A stretch of 36,668 nucleotides of DNA from a bacterium (GCA_004563275.1 SFSZ01000009.1:1-36668), one strand, 5' to 3'. Shown: positions 1-8,181, numbered from the stretch's first letter. The notes: generated by a model not told the origin, from the sequence alone. Translations and numbers: made by a program.

Positions 1-1
1 T

Positions 2-763
2 AAATGTTTGATTGATAATAGTATAAATGTATACTATTTGGATGTTAGTCAAGGAGATAGCAGTTTAATAACGTATAAGAATAGGAATATATTAATTGAT
101 ACTGGTGGAATAAAAGATAGAACTGTTAGTGATGGGACTATAAAGTTATTAAATAGTTTAGGTTATGCAAAAATAGATTATTTAATATTAACTCATGGTG
201 ACTATGATCATATGGGAGAGGCAATTAATTTAGTTGAAAATTTTAAAGTAGATGAAGTTATATTTAATTGTGCTGAATTTAATCAACTAGAACAAGAACT
301 TATTAAAGCTTTAGAGAAAAAGAAAATACCATATTATAGTTGTATTAAAGAATTAAATATAGATGATAATAAATTATATTTTTTGAATAATAAAGATTAT
401 GGTAATGAAAATGATAATTCAAGTGTTATTTATACAGAACTTGATGGTTATAAGTTTATGTTTATGGGAGATGCTGGAGTAGAAGTAGAAGAAGATATAC
501 TAGAAAAATATAATTTAAAAAATATTGATGTTTTAAAAGTGGGACATCATGGAAGTAAGACAAGCTCGAGTAACAAATTTATTAACGAAATAAAACCAAA
601 ATATTCAATAATTTCAGTAGGTAAGAACAATAGATATGGACATCCAAACGATAGTGTTTTAGATAATTTAGAAGATTCAAAAATATATAGGACAGATAAA
701 GATGGTAGTATTATGTTTAAGATTAATAACAATAAATTACAAACAGAAACATGTCCACCATAG
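2..763 (+). CDS. ComEC-type metallo-beta-lactamase domain, 5' end outside window (copy 1)
   Basis: The frame is open to the left edge of the window, so this is probably the 3' end of a longer gene, most likely comEC, the DNA-uptake channel whose C-terminus is an MBL domain. The only start in the window is a TTG at 8 with no visible ribosome binding site. Visible motifs are LDVSQGDS near the N-terminus, a LIDTGG strand, the metal-binding THGDYDHMGE, then MFMGDAG, VGHHGSKTSSS and a late GHPND. This order matches the ComEC/Rec2 MBL domain rather than classical beta-lactamases. It is the most intact of three copies in the first 4.4 kb; the others are truncated. The stop is followed after 12 bases by a DUF1016 gene with a good AAAGGAG site. 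A stand-alone soluble MBL protein is possible if the TTG is real. Confidence 0.75.
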   Translation, partial: KCLIDNSINVYYLDVSQGDSSLITYKNRNILIDTGGIKDRTVSDGTIKLLNSLGYAKIDYLILTHGDYDHMGEAINLVENFKVDEVIFNCAEFNQLEQELIKALEKKKIPYYSCIKELNIDDNKLYFLNNKDYGNENDNSSVIYTELDGYKFMFMGDAGVEVEEDILEKYNLKNIDVLKVGHHGSKTSSSNKFINEIKPKYSIISVGKNNRYGHPNDSVLDNLEDSKIYRTDKDGSIMFKINNNKLQTETCPP

Positions 764-775
764 AAAGGAGTAGAG

Positions 776-1666
776 ATGAATTATTATAATGAGATAAAAA
801 ATAAATTAATTGATAATGAAGTATATTCAAAAGTAAAAGATTACTCGAAAGAACGACATAAAGTAATTACATATTTTGAAATAGGTAGATTACTAAATGA
901 AGCAGGTGGCAAATATGGAGATAATATAATTGATGAATATTCTAAAAAATTAGTTCAAGAAGTTGGTAAAAAATATAATAAAAGAACTTTATTTAGAATG
1001 AGACAATTTTATAATGTATTTAGTGATGAAAAAGTGTCGACAATGTCGACACAATTATCATGGAGTCATTATACGGAACTTTTACCTATAAAAGATATAA
1101 GTCAATTATTATATTATCTTAATGTATGCATAAGTGAAAACATTGATGTAAGAACTCTTAGAGAAAAAATATAATTAAAAGAATATGAGAGATTACCGGA
1201 AGATACAAAATATAAATTAATTAATAAAGAAGAAACTAGTATAGTAGATTATGTTAAGAATCCAATTAGGATTAAAAACAATAAAAACTATGAAATAGTA
1301 ACAGAAAAAATATTACAGAAATTAATTCTTGAAGATATTCCTACTTTTCTTAAAGAACTTGGTTCTGGTTTTACATTTATTGATAATGAATATAAAATAA
1401 AATTAGGGGATAGATATAATTATATTGACTTACTTCTTTATAATATTAAATATAAATGTTATGTAGTTATAGAATTGAAGATAACTGAACTCAAGAAACA
1501 ATACACGGGTCAGATTATGACATATATGAATTATATAGATAAAAATATTAAAACTATAGAAGAAAATCAAACAGTAGGAATAATAATTTGCAAACAGGAT
1601 AATGAATATGTCATAAAATATTGCTCTGATGATAGAATAATTGCTCGAGAATATCAATTATTATGA
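776..1666 (+). pseudogene. DUF1016 / YhcG-like PD-(D/E)XK nuclease, interrupted by one in-frame TAA
   Basis: The N-terminal 132 codons (776-1171) match the DUF1016 N-terminal domain: the motif LSWSHYTELL and a winged-helix-like start. A TAA lies at 1172-1174. The same frame then stays open to 1666 and encodes the expected C-terminal nuclease domain, with GDRYNYIDLLLYN followed by VVIELK, the D...ExK pattern of PD-(D/E)XK enzymes. The total of about 296 codons is slightly short for the family. A single base change (for example AAA to TAA) explains the break, so the lesion may be recent. A TGTCGAC-based perfect inverted repeat lies in the coding region at 1034-1052. Family members are often found near restriction or phage-defence genes; any such role here is inference. 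Confidence 0.8.
1034..1052. repeat. Perfect inverted repeat inside the DUF1016 coding region
   Basis: GTGTCGACA and TGTCGACAC flank one A. The repeat encodes the variable stretch between the EK and LSW residues. The second DUF1016 copy carries an unrelated palindrome at exactly the same codon position (4623-4641). Confidence 0.85.
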
Positions 1667-1672
1667 TATAAT
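1664..1672 (+). promoter_or_regulatory. Extended -10 promoter for the 170-residue cargo gene
   Basis: TG-A-TATAAT (TG at 1664, TATAAT at 1667-1672) begins within the last codon of the broken DUF1016 gene and sits 25 bases before the next start. No good -35 is visible. The same TGATATAAT motif precedes the other cargo gene at 3681. Confidence 0.5.
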
Positions 1673-1697
1673 AAATAGAAATAAATGAGGTGATATG

Positions 1698-2207
1698 ATG
1701 AAAAAAATCGTAAGCCATAAAACTATACATTTTTATGATGATGAAAATAATGAGATAATGTATATAGATCATTCTACTGATGAATGTATATGGTATTTTT
1801 ATTCTGATAATATAATTAATGTTACGGCAGATATGGAATTATATAATTTGTTATACATTTTTATGAATAATTATTATGATTTTGGTGATGAGATTTTACA
1901 AAATTATAAAGATAGTAACAAATTAATTTGGCATAGTGATTGTTATTATAATCCGGATGATAAATGGTCTATTGCTTCTGTAAGTTGTTTAAACATTGAA
2001 AGAAATGATAATTGTTTTAAAATTTGGTGTACAAAAAAACTTGATGAAATGATAGATAGACCATATAAAACTTATGGTATATGTTTTTCACCTGCAGGAA
2101 ATGGAAGATATAGTAAAAATTTAGCTACAGGTTTAACATTACAAGATGATTTTGTCATCCATATATATCAACCATTGTTAAATAAAAATAAAGTATTAAA
2201 AAGATAA
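1698..2207 (+). CDS. Hypothetical protein, accessory cargo
   Basis: I do not recognise this protein of about 169 residues. It has no signal peptide or membrane segment. It is rich in aromatic and acidic residues in the first two thirds (many Y, W, D) and ends with a basic tail, KNKVLKR. GAGGTGA at 1687-1693 fits the ATG at 1698 better than the one at 1695. It has its own extended -10 promoter, and its end is followed by a flank that recurs after the WDGH gene. It therefore appears to be an independently expressed cargo gene inserted between copies of the MBL fragment. A phage- or plasmid-derived origin is possible but is not shown by any motif. Confidence 0.7.
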   Translation: MKKIVSHKTIHFYDDENNEIMYIDHSTDECIWYFYSDNIINVTADMELYNLLYIFMNNYYDFGDEILQNYKDSNKLIWHSDCYYNPDDKWSIASVSCLNIERNDNCFKIWCTKKLDEMIDRPYKTYGICFSPAGNGRYSKNLATGLTLQDDFVIHIYQPLLNKNKVLKR

Positions 2208-2229
2208 TTAATAAAGAATTACTTAATTT

Positions 2230-2290
2230 GTAGTCCTTTTTTCTTTGAAAATAAAGGATTTAAATTCGTGTGCATAAACGTATATCACAA
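2230..2290 (+). repeat. Shared flank preceding truncated MBL copy 2
   Basis: This stretch contains CTTTTTTCTTTG, then TAAATTCGTGTGCATAAAC, then TATATCAC just before the CATGG that opens homology to the MBL gene. The same elements in the same order occur at 4086-4133, with one internal gap. The flank is absent from copy 1. It marks a common breakpoint, as an element end or recombination junction would. Confidence 0.7.
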
Positions 2291-2836
2291 CATGGTGATT
2301 ATGATCATATGGGAGAAGCAATTAATCTAGTAGAAAATTTTAAAGTTGAGAAAGTAATATTTAATTGTGGAGAATATAATGATTTAGAGAAAGAACTAAT
2401 TAAAGTTTTAAATAAAAAGAAGATACCACATTACAGTTGTATTAAAGAATTAAATATTGATAAAAACAAATTATATTTTTTACAAACAAAAGAATTTGAT
2501 AATGAAAATGATAATAGTAATGTTATTTATACAGAATTTAATGGCTATAAATTTATGTTTATGGGAGATGCATCAATTACTACTGAAAAAGAAATATTAA
2601 ATAAGTATAATTTACCAGATATAGATGTCTTAAAAGTAGGACATCATGGTTCTAAAACAAGTTCAAGTAAAGAGTTCATTAATGAAGTTAATCCTAAATA
2701 CTCAATTATTAGTGTGGGTAAAAATAACAGGTATGGGCATCCAAATGATAGTGTAATATATAGAACGGATGAAGATTGGAGTATTATGTTTAAAATAAAG
2801 AATGAACAATTAAAGATAGAAACATGTTCACCATAG
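2270..2836 (+). pseudogene. Truncated ComEC-type MBL fragment (copy 2)
   Basis: The frame opens with a GTG at 2270 and becomes homologous to copy 1 from the CATGG at 2291, that is from HGDYDHMGEAINLVENF onward. The N-terminal MBL strands with the DVSQGDS and IDTGG motifs are missing. Near the end, eight codons present in copy 1 (LDNLEDSK) are deleted after HPNDSV, and a conserved glycine is replaced by tryptophan (DEDWS against DKDGS). No convincing ribosome binding site precedes the GTG. Without the N-terminal half it is unlikely to fold as an MBL. It ends 11 bases before dinD with the same junction sequence (CCATAGAAAGGA) as copy 1. Confidence 0.8.
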
Positions 2837-2847
2837 AAAGGAATAAT

Positions 2848-3672
2848 ATGAATAAAATAAAAGAACATACTGAAAAGGTATTTGAAGATATAAAACATAT
2901 TGACGAAAATGGTAATGAATATTGGTTAGCGAGAGAGTTGCAGGTTGTTTTTGAATATACTCAATGGAGAAGATTTGAAAATACAATTAGTAAAGCAAAG
3001 ACTGCTTGCAGTAATTCTAGTGTAAGTATTGAAAATCATTTTGCCAACGTTGGCAAAATGATAAATTTAGGAAAAGGAGGAACCAGGAGTGTTGATGATT
3101 ATAAACTTAGTCGATACGCATGCTATCTTATTGCACAAAACGGTGATCCTAGAAAAGAAATAATAGCACTTGCTCAAACGTATTTTGCAATTCAAACAAG
3201 GAAACAGGAATTATCTGAAAAAGAGTATAATGAGCTTACTGAAGATGAAAAAAGACTATATAGAAGAAATCAAGCGAGAAAAGGTAATTATAATTTAAAT
3301 AAAACTGCAGTTAATAGTGGAGTAAAAGACTTGGCTAGATTTCATAATGCTGGATATAAAGGTTTATATAATGGAGAAACAGCAGATGATATCTTTAAAA
3401 GAAAGAAACTAAGATATAGAGAAGATATATTGGATAATATGGGAAGCGAAGAACTTGCTGATAATATATTTCGAATTGCACAAACAGACGCCAAATTAAA
3501 AAGAGATAATGTAGATAATGAATACACTGCGAACTCTGTTCATTATGAGGTGGGTAAAGAAGTAAGAGAAAGTATTAAAAGATTAGGTGGAACGATGCCA
3601 GAAAATTTACCGACACCAGATAGAAGTTTAAAAGAATTAGAAAAAGATAATAAAAAAATACAAATTAAATAG
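2848..3672 (+). CDS. dinD: DinD-like DNA-damage-inducible protein
   Basis: This 274-residue protein resembles Escherichia coli DinD. It has the BRO-N-like start NGNEYWLARELQVVFEYTQWRRF, then KAKTAC, the strongly diagnostic LSRYACYLIAQNGDPRKEIIALAQTYF segment (in pieces, SRYACYL and AQTYFAIQTRKQEL), and LTEDEKRLYRRN. Family members have been linked to RecA inhibition in the SOS response; the role here is not testable from sequence. I chose the ATG at 2848, preceded by GAAAGGA; an upstream in-frame start at 2824 lies inside the preceding pseudogene. No LexA box is visible upstream. A 24-bp perfect palindrome at 3037-3060 lies in the coding region. Confidence 0.85.
   Translation: MNKIKEHTEKVFEDIKHIDENGNEYWLARELQVVFEYTQWRRFENTISKAKTACSNSSVSIENHFANVGKMINLGKGGTRSVDDYKLSRYACYLIAQNGDPRKEIIALAQTYFAIQTRKQELSEKEYNELTEDEKRLYRRNQARKGNYNLNKTAVNSGVKDLARFHNAGYKGLYNGETADDIFKRKKLRYREDILDNMGSEELADNIFRIAQTDAKLKRDNVDNEYTANSVHYEVGKEVRESIKRLGGTMPENLPTPDRSLKELEKDNKKIQIK
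3037..3060. repeat. 24-bp perfect palindrome inside dinD
   Basis: CATTTTGCCAAC is followed directly by GTTGGCAAAATG, its exact reverse complement. It encodes HFANVGKM, just before the LGKGG stretch. As RNA it could fold only by leaving a few bases unpaired at the tip; as DNA it is a symmetric protein-binding or cleavage type of site. Confidence 0.9.
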
Positions 3673-3680
3673 TAAATATG

Positions 3681-3689
3681 TGATATAAT
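3681..3689 (+). promoter_or_regulatory. Extended -10 promoter for the WDGH gene
   Basis: TG-A-TATAAT lies 25 bases before the ATG at 3715. It is the same extended -10 as at 1664. Confidence 0.5.
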
Positions 3690-3714
3690 AACAATTAATT
3701 TGTAGGTGGTGTTT

Positions 3715-4086
3715 ATGTCAAATATAGATAGTATTAACAACGAAATATTAAATTTGAAGAAATCAGGAACAAGTGTAAAAAATATAAGTGATGGAAATCA
3801 TACATTTGCTGATTTATATTTCCAAAGAATGAATTTATTAAGTGTAATTTGTAGTTGTTATCAAGAACTATCATGGAAATCAAAAAAACACTTTGATGAA
3901 GAAAATGATCCAATGTTTAATGGTTGCTTTATTGTCGGAATAAACACACCCAATGGTGTAGCAACATACCACTTTAAATTAGAATATTGGGATGAATTTC
4001 CTATTAAAGAAATAGAACATGCTCCACAATATGATGGATATTCACCTGAAGAAGCATTATCTAGAGTTAAGTCTTTAAGAAAATAA
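3715..4086 (+). CDS. WDGH-domain protein (phage-associated family)
   Basis: This 123-residue protein has the pattern of the small WDGH proteins common in phages and prophages: SDGNHTFADLYFQR, WKSKKHFDEEN, a MFNGCFIVGI strand, ATYHFKLEYWDEF, and APQYDGYSPEEALSRVKSL. The eponymous W-D-G-H is here Y-D-G-Y. The molecular function of the family is not established. The ATG at 3715 is preceded by AGGTGG at 3704-3709; an upstream GTG at 3706 overlaps that site. The gene has its own promoter and terminator and is followed by the repeated flank and MBL copy 3. It is probably a cargo gene of phage origin. Confidence 0.75.
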   Translation: MSNIDSINNEILNLKKSGTSVKNISDGNHTFADLYFQRMNLLSVICSCYQELSWKSKKHFDEENDPMFNGCFIVGINTPNGVATYHFKLEYWDEFPIKEIEHAPQYDGYSPEEALSRVKSLRK

Positions 4087-4096
4087 AGACTTTTTT
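4069..4096 (+). terminator. Intrinsic terminator of the WDGH gene
   Basis: AAGTCTTTA (4069-4077) pairs with TAAAGACTT (4084-4092) and is followed by T residues. The stem overlaps the end of the coding region. Confidence 0.75.
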
Positions 4097-4133
4097 CTTT
4101 GCCTAAATTCGTATGCATAAACTTATATCACCA
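4086..4133 (+). repeat. Shared flank preceding truncated MBL copy 3
   Basis: CTTTTTTCTTTG, CTAAATTCGTATGCATAAAC and TATATCAC match the flank at 2230-2290 and again end at the CATGG where MBL homology begins. Confidence 0.7.
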
Positions 4134-4346
4134 CATGGCGACTACGACCATATGGGAGAAAGTATTAATTTTGTTAATAATTTTAAAGTAGAGAAAATAA
4201 TATTTAATTGTGGAGAATATAATGATTTAGAAAAAGATTTAATTAAAACTTTAAATAAGAATAAGATTAAATATTTTTCTTGTATAAATGAAATTAAATT
4301 GGATAAAAATGGATATAAAATTACAACATGTCCACCTTCATCATAG
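4113..4346 (+). pseudogene. Truncated and internally deleted MBL fragment (copy 3)
   Basis: Starting with MHKLISPHGDYDHMGE, this 77-codon remnant matches copies 1 and 2 through the NCGEYNDLEK region and the SCINEIKLDKN stretch. It then jumps to the last codons (TTCPPSS), with the MGDA, VGHHGSKTSSS and GHPND region deleted. The 5' breakpoint equals that of copy 2. The remnant lacks most metal ligands and cannot be an active enzyme. Confidence 0.8.
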
Positions 4347-4359
4347 GAAGTAGTAAGAT

Positions 4360-4685
4360 ATGGAAGAACAATATTATATAAGTATTAAAGAAAAATTAAT
4401 AAAGAGTGAAATGTATGATAGAGCAAAAGATTATTCGAAAGATAGACATAAAGTTAGTGTTTATTTTGAAACTGGTAACTTTTAAGTGAAGCAGGCAAGG
4501 AATATGGTAAAAACATAATTAAATAGTATTCTAAAAATCTGATGTTAGAAGTTGGTAAAAAATATAGCGAAAGAACACTTTATGCAATGAGAAAATTATA
4601 TGAAGTATTCAGCAATGAAAAATTGAACCCAACGGGTTCAAAATTGAGTTGGAGTCATTATTCTGAATTATTAATATATATTTAG
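4360..4685 (+). pseudogene. Degraded DUF1016 N-terminal fragment (second copy)
   Basis: The start MEEQYYISIKEKLIKSEMYDRAKDYSKDRHKV (in pieces, EEQYYISIKEKL and DYSKDRHK) is clearly homologous to the gene at 776. The frame is lost at about 4481 (a short deletion in the IGRLL region), a TAG occurs near 4525, and a later frame carries LSWSHYSELL before a stop at 4683. The PD-(D/E)XK nuclease domain is absent. The fragment follows MBL copy 3 just as the first DUF1016 gene follows copy 1. Confidence 0.75.
4623..4641. repeat. Inverted repeat inside the second DUF1016 copy
   Basis: TTGAACCC and GGGTTCAA flank AAC. The repeat encodes LNPTGSK, at the same codon position as the palindrome at 1034-1052 in the first copy, but the sequence is unrelated. 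Confidence 0.8.
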
Positions 4686-4775
4686 GCTTAAAACCAGATA
4701 CATGTTTAAATTTTGACATATTATATATTGTACACTGATTAGTGTTTAAGATAGATTAGCATCTTTAGATGCAAA

Positions 4776-4799
4776 AGGGAGTGTTTTGCTCTCTTTTTT
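4776..4799 (+). terminator. Intrinsic terminator upstream of rpsO
   Basis: AGGGAG pairs with CTCTCT (one G-T) around TGTTTTG, followed by six T. A second small hairpin, GCATCT-TT-AGATGC, lies just upstream. The 90 bases between the DUF1016 remnant and this point hold nothing else that I recognise. Confidence 0.6.
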
Positions 4800-4811
4800 G
4801 TGCGAAAATAG

Positions 4812-4840
4812 TTGATTTTACTGGGTTTATATAATATAAT
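4812..4840 (+). promoter_or_regulatory. Promoter of rpsO-pnp
   Basis: TTGATT (4812-4817), 17 bases, TATAAT (4835-4840). Confidence 0.75.
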
Positions 4841-4928
4841 GTAAAAGAAGTTTTATCTTGGTTTGGACTTATCTTCCGAATTTAGACTAGGGTATAACCG
4901 ATTATATAAGAAATGGAGGAATTTTATT
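4841..4928 (+). promoter_or_regulatory. rpsO mRNA leader, candidate S15 autoregulatory RNA
   Basis: The leader of about 80 bases contains a possible closing stem, ATC..GGTT (about 4855-4863) with AACC-GAT (4896-4902), that would close shortly before the AGGAG site. S15 leaders in Bacillota often fold into a regulatory junction just before the start. The fold here is weak and assigned by eye. Confidence 0.3.
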
Positions 4929-5198
4929 ATGGCAGTTTCTAAAGAACAAATTGCTAAACGTGTTACAGAATTTAGTAAAGATGCTAAAAATACTGGTGAT
5001 ACTAGTGTACAAATTGCAATCCTTACTGATAAAATTAACAATTTAACTGAACATTTAAAAGAAAATAAACATGACTATCATTCAAAAAGAGGTTTATTCT
5101 TAATGATTGGTAAAAGACGTAGTTTATTAGATTACTTAAAGAAAACTGATGTTGTTAAATATCGTGAAGTAATTAAAAAATTAAATATTAGAAAATAG
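4929..5198 (+). CDS. rpsO: 30S ribosomal protein S15
   Basis: The 89-residue length and the motifs are typical of S15: [35 protein letters not shown] (seen in pieces, for example HSKRGL) and [18 protein letters not shown] [15 protein letters not shown]15 binds the central domain of 16S rRNA and nucleates the small-subunit platform. The ATG at 4929 has GGAGG at 4915-4919; the open frame reaches further upstream but only into the leader. The gene precedes pnp, the usual arrangement in bacteria, with a terminator-like hairpin between the two. Confidence 0.97.
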   Translation: MAVSKEQIAKRVTEFSKDAKNTGDTSVQIAILTDKINNLTEHLKENKHDYHSKRGLFLMIGKRRSLLDYLKKTDVVKYREVIKKLNIRK

Positions 5199-5227
5199 GG
5201 CACTGAATTTTTTAGTGTCTTTTTTTA
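5199..5227 (+). terminator. Terminator or attenuator between rpsO and pnp
   Basis: GGCACT pairs with AGTGTC (one G-T) around GAATTTTTT, followed by a T run. pnp starts only 16 bases later and has no promoter of its own that I can see, so read-through or processing is likely. Confidence 0.6.
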
Positions 5228-5242
5228 TTTGTAGGAGGATAT

Positions 5243-7432
5243 ATGAAGAAAGAATTTAGTTACGATTTTTTAGGAAGAAAATTAGTTGTTGAGGTTGGAG
5301 AATTAGCTAAACAAGCTGACGGTGCTGTATTAGTTAGATATGGTGATACTGTTGTTTTATCTGCATCTGTTATGAGTAACAATGTTGGTACTGGTGATTT
5401 CTTTCCTTTAACTGTTGTTTATAATGAAAAATTATATTCTGTAGGTAAAATACCTGGAGGATTTATTAAAAGAGAAGGTAAGCCTTCTGATAGTGCAACA
5501 CTTGCAGCACGTTTAATAGATAGACCTATTAGACCTATGTTTGATGAAAACTTTAGAAATGAAGTTCAAGTTATTAATACTGTATTATCTGTTGATCCAA
5601 ATAATACACCAGAGATGACTGCTTTATTTGGTTCATCTTTAGCATTAGGAATTTCTGATATTCCATTTGATGGACCGGTTGCAGGAGTTATTGTTGGTAA
5701 GATTGGTAAAGATTTTGTTATTAATCCAACTGCTGAGCAAATTGATAAATGTGAATTAACTGTTACAGTTGCTGGTACAAAAGATGATATTTGTATGATA
5801 GAAGCTGGAGCACATGAAGCTTCTGAAGATGACATGCTTGCGGCTTTAATGTTTGGACAAAAGCATGTTAAGATGTTATGTGAATTCCAAGAAAGTATTA
5901 TTGAAGTTGTTGGTAAAGAAAAGGTTCAAGTTGAACTTGCTAAGATTGATCCAGAACTTGAAAAAGAAGTTAAGGCTTATGCTGAAGATGAAATGCTTAA
6001 AGCTGTTCAAATTAAAGATAAATTAGCTTCATATGCTAAAATTGATGAAGTTAAGGAAGATACTATTAATCATTTCTTAGAACTTTATCCAGAAACTGAA
6101 AATATTGAAAAGAATGTTAAAAAGATTGTTGATGGAATTGAAGGTTCTGTAGTTAGAGATTTAATTACTAATAAACATGTTCGTCCTGATGGAAGAGCTT
6201 TAGATGAAATTAGGCCTTTATCTGCTTATATTGATTTATTACCAAGAACTCATGGTTCAGCAGTATTTACTAGAGGACAAACTCAAGCACTTGCGACAAC
6301 TACTTTAGGAGCAATTGGAGAACATCAAATTTTAGATGGTTTAGGACTTGAGGACACTAAGAGATTTATGCTTCATTATAATTTCCCTAACTTTAGTGTT
6401 GGTGAAACTGGTAGATATGGTGCTCCAGGTAGAAGAGAAATTGGTCATGGTGCTTTAGGAGAGAGAGCTTTATTACAAGTTATTCCTTCAGAAGAAGAGT
6501 TCCCTTATACTATTAGAGTTGTTTCAGAAATATTAGAAAGTAATGGTTCATCTTCACAAGCTAGTATTTGTGCAGGATGTTTATCATTGATGGCTGCTGG
6601 TGTTCCAATTAAAGCTCCAGTTGCTGGTATTGCAATGGGTTTAATAACTAGTGGTAAGAAATATACTATCTTAACTGATATTCAAGGAATTGAAGATCAT
6701 ATGGGAGATATGGACTTTAAAGTAGCTGGTACTAGAAAGGGTATTACTGCTTTACAAATGGATATTAAGATTAAGGGTGTAACAAAAGCTATATTAAAAG
6801 AAGCATTAGCTCAAGCAAAAAAAGCCCGCATGCAAATTTTAGATTTAATGGCTACAGTTATTCCTGAACCAAGAAAAGAATTATCTAAATATGCACCTAA
6901 GATTGAAATGATGCATATTAATCCTGAAAAGATAAAAGATGTAATTGGTCGTGGTGGAGAAATGATTACTAAGATTATTTTAGAATGTTCTCCAGAAGGT
7001 GTTACTACTGTTAGTGATAAAGATGCTGTTAAAGTTGATTTAGAAGATGATGGTAGAGTAATTGTTTACCATACTGATGCAGAAGTTATAAGAAGAACTA
7101 TGGAAAGAATTGAATCTATAGTTAGAGAAGTTGAAGAAGGAAAAGTTTATACTGGAAAAGTAGTTAAAGTAGAAGATTTTGGATGCTTTGTTGAATTATG
7201 GCCTGGATGTGAAGGTATGGTTCATGTATCTCAACTTGCTAATGAAAGAGTTAATAAACCAAGTGATTTAGTTAAAGTTGGAGATGAAATTGTTGTTAAG
7301 TCTTTAGGATATGATAATCGTGGAAGATTAAATTTATCTAGAAAAGCAGCTTTAAATAATAATGAAAATTCTGAAGAAAAAGAAGAAACTAAACCTAAAA
7401 AAAGAAGTAAAAAAGAAAAGAGCGAAGAATAA
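5243..7432 (+). CDS. pnp: Polyribonucleotide nucleotidyltransferase (PNPase)
   Basis: The 729-residue protein has the full PNPase layout: a first RNase PH domain (about 10-140), a helical linker, the catalytic second RNase PH domain (about 310-460, with [15 protein letters not shown] and [19 protein letters not shown]), a KH domain with [12 protein letters not shown] near 565, an S1 domain from about 635 to 700 ([19 protein letters not shown]), and a charged lysine/glutamate tail. It degrades RNA phosphorolytically from the 3' end. AGGAGG at 5233-5238 supports the ATG. The KH loop is GRGG instead of the more common GKGG or GPGG. The 3' end runs into a hairpin shared with the convergent downstream gene. 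Confidence 0.97.
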   Translation: MKKEFSYDFLGRKLVVEVGELAKQADGAVLVRYGDTVVLSASVMSNNVGTGDFFPLTVVYNEKLYSVGKIPGGFIKREGKPSDSATLAARLIDRPIRPMFDENFRNEVQVINTVLSVDPNNTPEMTALFGSSLALGISDIPFDGPVAGVIVGKIGKDFVINPTAEQIDKCELTVTVAGTKDDICMIEAGAHEASEDDMLAALMFGQKHVKMLCEFQESIIEVVGKEKVQVELAKIDPELEKEVKAYAEDEMLKAVQIKDKLASYAKIDEVKEDTINHFLELYPETENIEKNVKKIVDGIEGSVVRDLITNKHVRPDGRALDEIRPLSAYIDLLPRTHGSAVFTRGQTQALATTTLGAIGEHQILDGLGLEDTKRFMLHYNFPNFSVGETGRYGAPGRREIGHGALGERALLQVIPSEEEFPYTIRVVSEILESNGSSSQASICAGCLSLMAAGVPIKAPVAGIAMGLITSGKKYTILTDIQGIEDHMGDMDFKVAGTRKGITALQMDIKIKGVTKAILKEALAQAKKARMQILDLMATVIPEPRKELSKYAPKIEMMHINPEKIKDVIGRGGEMITKIILECSPEGVTTVSDKDAVKVDLEDDGRVIVYHTDAEVIRRTMERIESIVREVEEGKVYTGKVVKVEDFGCFVELWPGCEGMVHVSQLANERVNKPSDLVKVGDEIVVKSLGYDNRGRLNLSRKAALNNNENSEEKEETKPKKRSKKEKSEE

Positions 7433-7445
7433 TCGCTCTTTTTAA
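7417..7445 (+). terminator. Intrinsic terminator of pnp
   Basis: AAAGAGCGA (7417-7425) and TCGCTCTTT (7433-7441) flank a 7-base loop containing the stop codon, followed by T residues. An A-rich left side could let it act for the convergent gene as well. Confidence 0.8.
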
Positions 7446-7448
7446 ATG

Positions 7449-8090
7449 TTAATATTTTCTTTTAAGGATTGGATAGATAAATAAACAAATTACTGATGAA
7501 CATATAACTACAAAGTAATTAGCTGTTAATTGTTTAATTATTTCAATTGTGTTTAAGTCATTTACAACTACATTATATATATTTGATATTGATGTATAGA
7601 AAGTTTGATCTAATATAAATGATATTATAATTGCTAGAATAAATCCTATTAGATAGTTTGAATTATCTTTAATTAAATCATATATAATTAAGAAAATATA
7701 ATGAGTTAATAAGAATATTATTAATAATGAAATTAGATTTAAATTTGGATAATATAGTTTAAATGAAGCTATTTTAACGGCATTAGGTGATATGATATTT
7801 TTTAAACTTTCTATTTTTTCATTATCAATCATTGGTAAAGAACATATTAGTGAACATATTATATAAAATATGAATGTTAATATTGTTGCGGTTAGAATTG
7901 ATTTTTTTGATTCTTTCATTTTATGTTTTTCAAATAATAATGCTGTAAATAGGAAAGTAAATGAATATACGATTAATCCTATGTTGATATTTAAATTTTG
8001 GCCAATTTTAATAGTTATTCCATTAAATAAGCAAGATATTATTAAAAGCATATATAAAATAATTGAGTAAAAATTAAATTTTGTTTTCAT
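7449..8090 (-). CDS. Multi-pass membrane protein, VUT/YhhQ-like (queuosine precursor transporter family?)
   Basis: This 213-residue protein has about six hydrophobic segments and short polar loops. The order (ISCLFNGITIKIG, NIGLIVYSFTFLFTALLFE, then GFILAIIISFILDQTFY and a last helix before a short KRKY tail) resembles the VUT family, where an early PLTF segment and a late GxxLAxxID segment are typical. VUT members import 7-deazaguanine precursors of queuosine. The similarity is weak and judged by eye, so it could be another small membrane protein. AAAGGGTG lies upstream of the ATG. The gene stands alone, convergent with pnp and divergent from the next gene. Confidence 0.5.
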   Translation of the reverse strand: MKTKFNFYSIILYMLLIISCLFNGITIKIGQNLNINIGLIVYSFTFLFTALLFEKHKMKESKKSILTATILTFIFYIICSLICSLPMIDNEKIESLKNIISPNAVKIASFKLYYPNLNLISLLIIFLLTHYIFLIIYDLIKDNSNYLIGFILAIIISFILDQTFYTSISNIYNVVVNDLNTIEIIKQLTANYFVVICSSVICLFIYPILKRKY

Positions 8091-8152
8091 TGCAACACCC
8101 TTTATTCTTAATTTAATATACCATAAAGTTATGTAAAATTAAAGATTAAATA

Positions 8153-8181
8153 TTGTTAAAATAAATATTATGTGTTATATT
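8153..8181 (+). promoter_or_regulatory. Promoter of the sortase-anchored protein gene
   Basis: TTGTTA (8153-8158), 17 bases, TATATT (8176-8181), with a TG one base before the -10. Confidence 0.65.

Noticed and set aside
4700..4745. Promoter at TTGACA near 4713
   Set aside because: The -35 is perfect, but no acceptable -10 follows at 16-18 bases and no gene starts before the terminator at 4776.
1..4800. A named anti-phage defence system built from MBL and DUF1016
   Set aside because: Copies 2 and 3 of the MBL and the second DUF1016 are broken, and copy 1 looks like the end of comEC, so a working two-gene system cannot be supported.
5566..5835. Long open frame antisense to pnp, and other antisense or shifted frames inside known genes
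   Set aside because: They are shadows of strongly conserved genes, with no ribosome site and no recognisable protein features.
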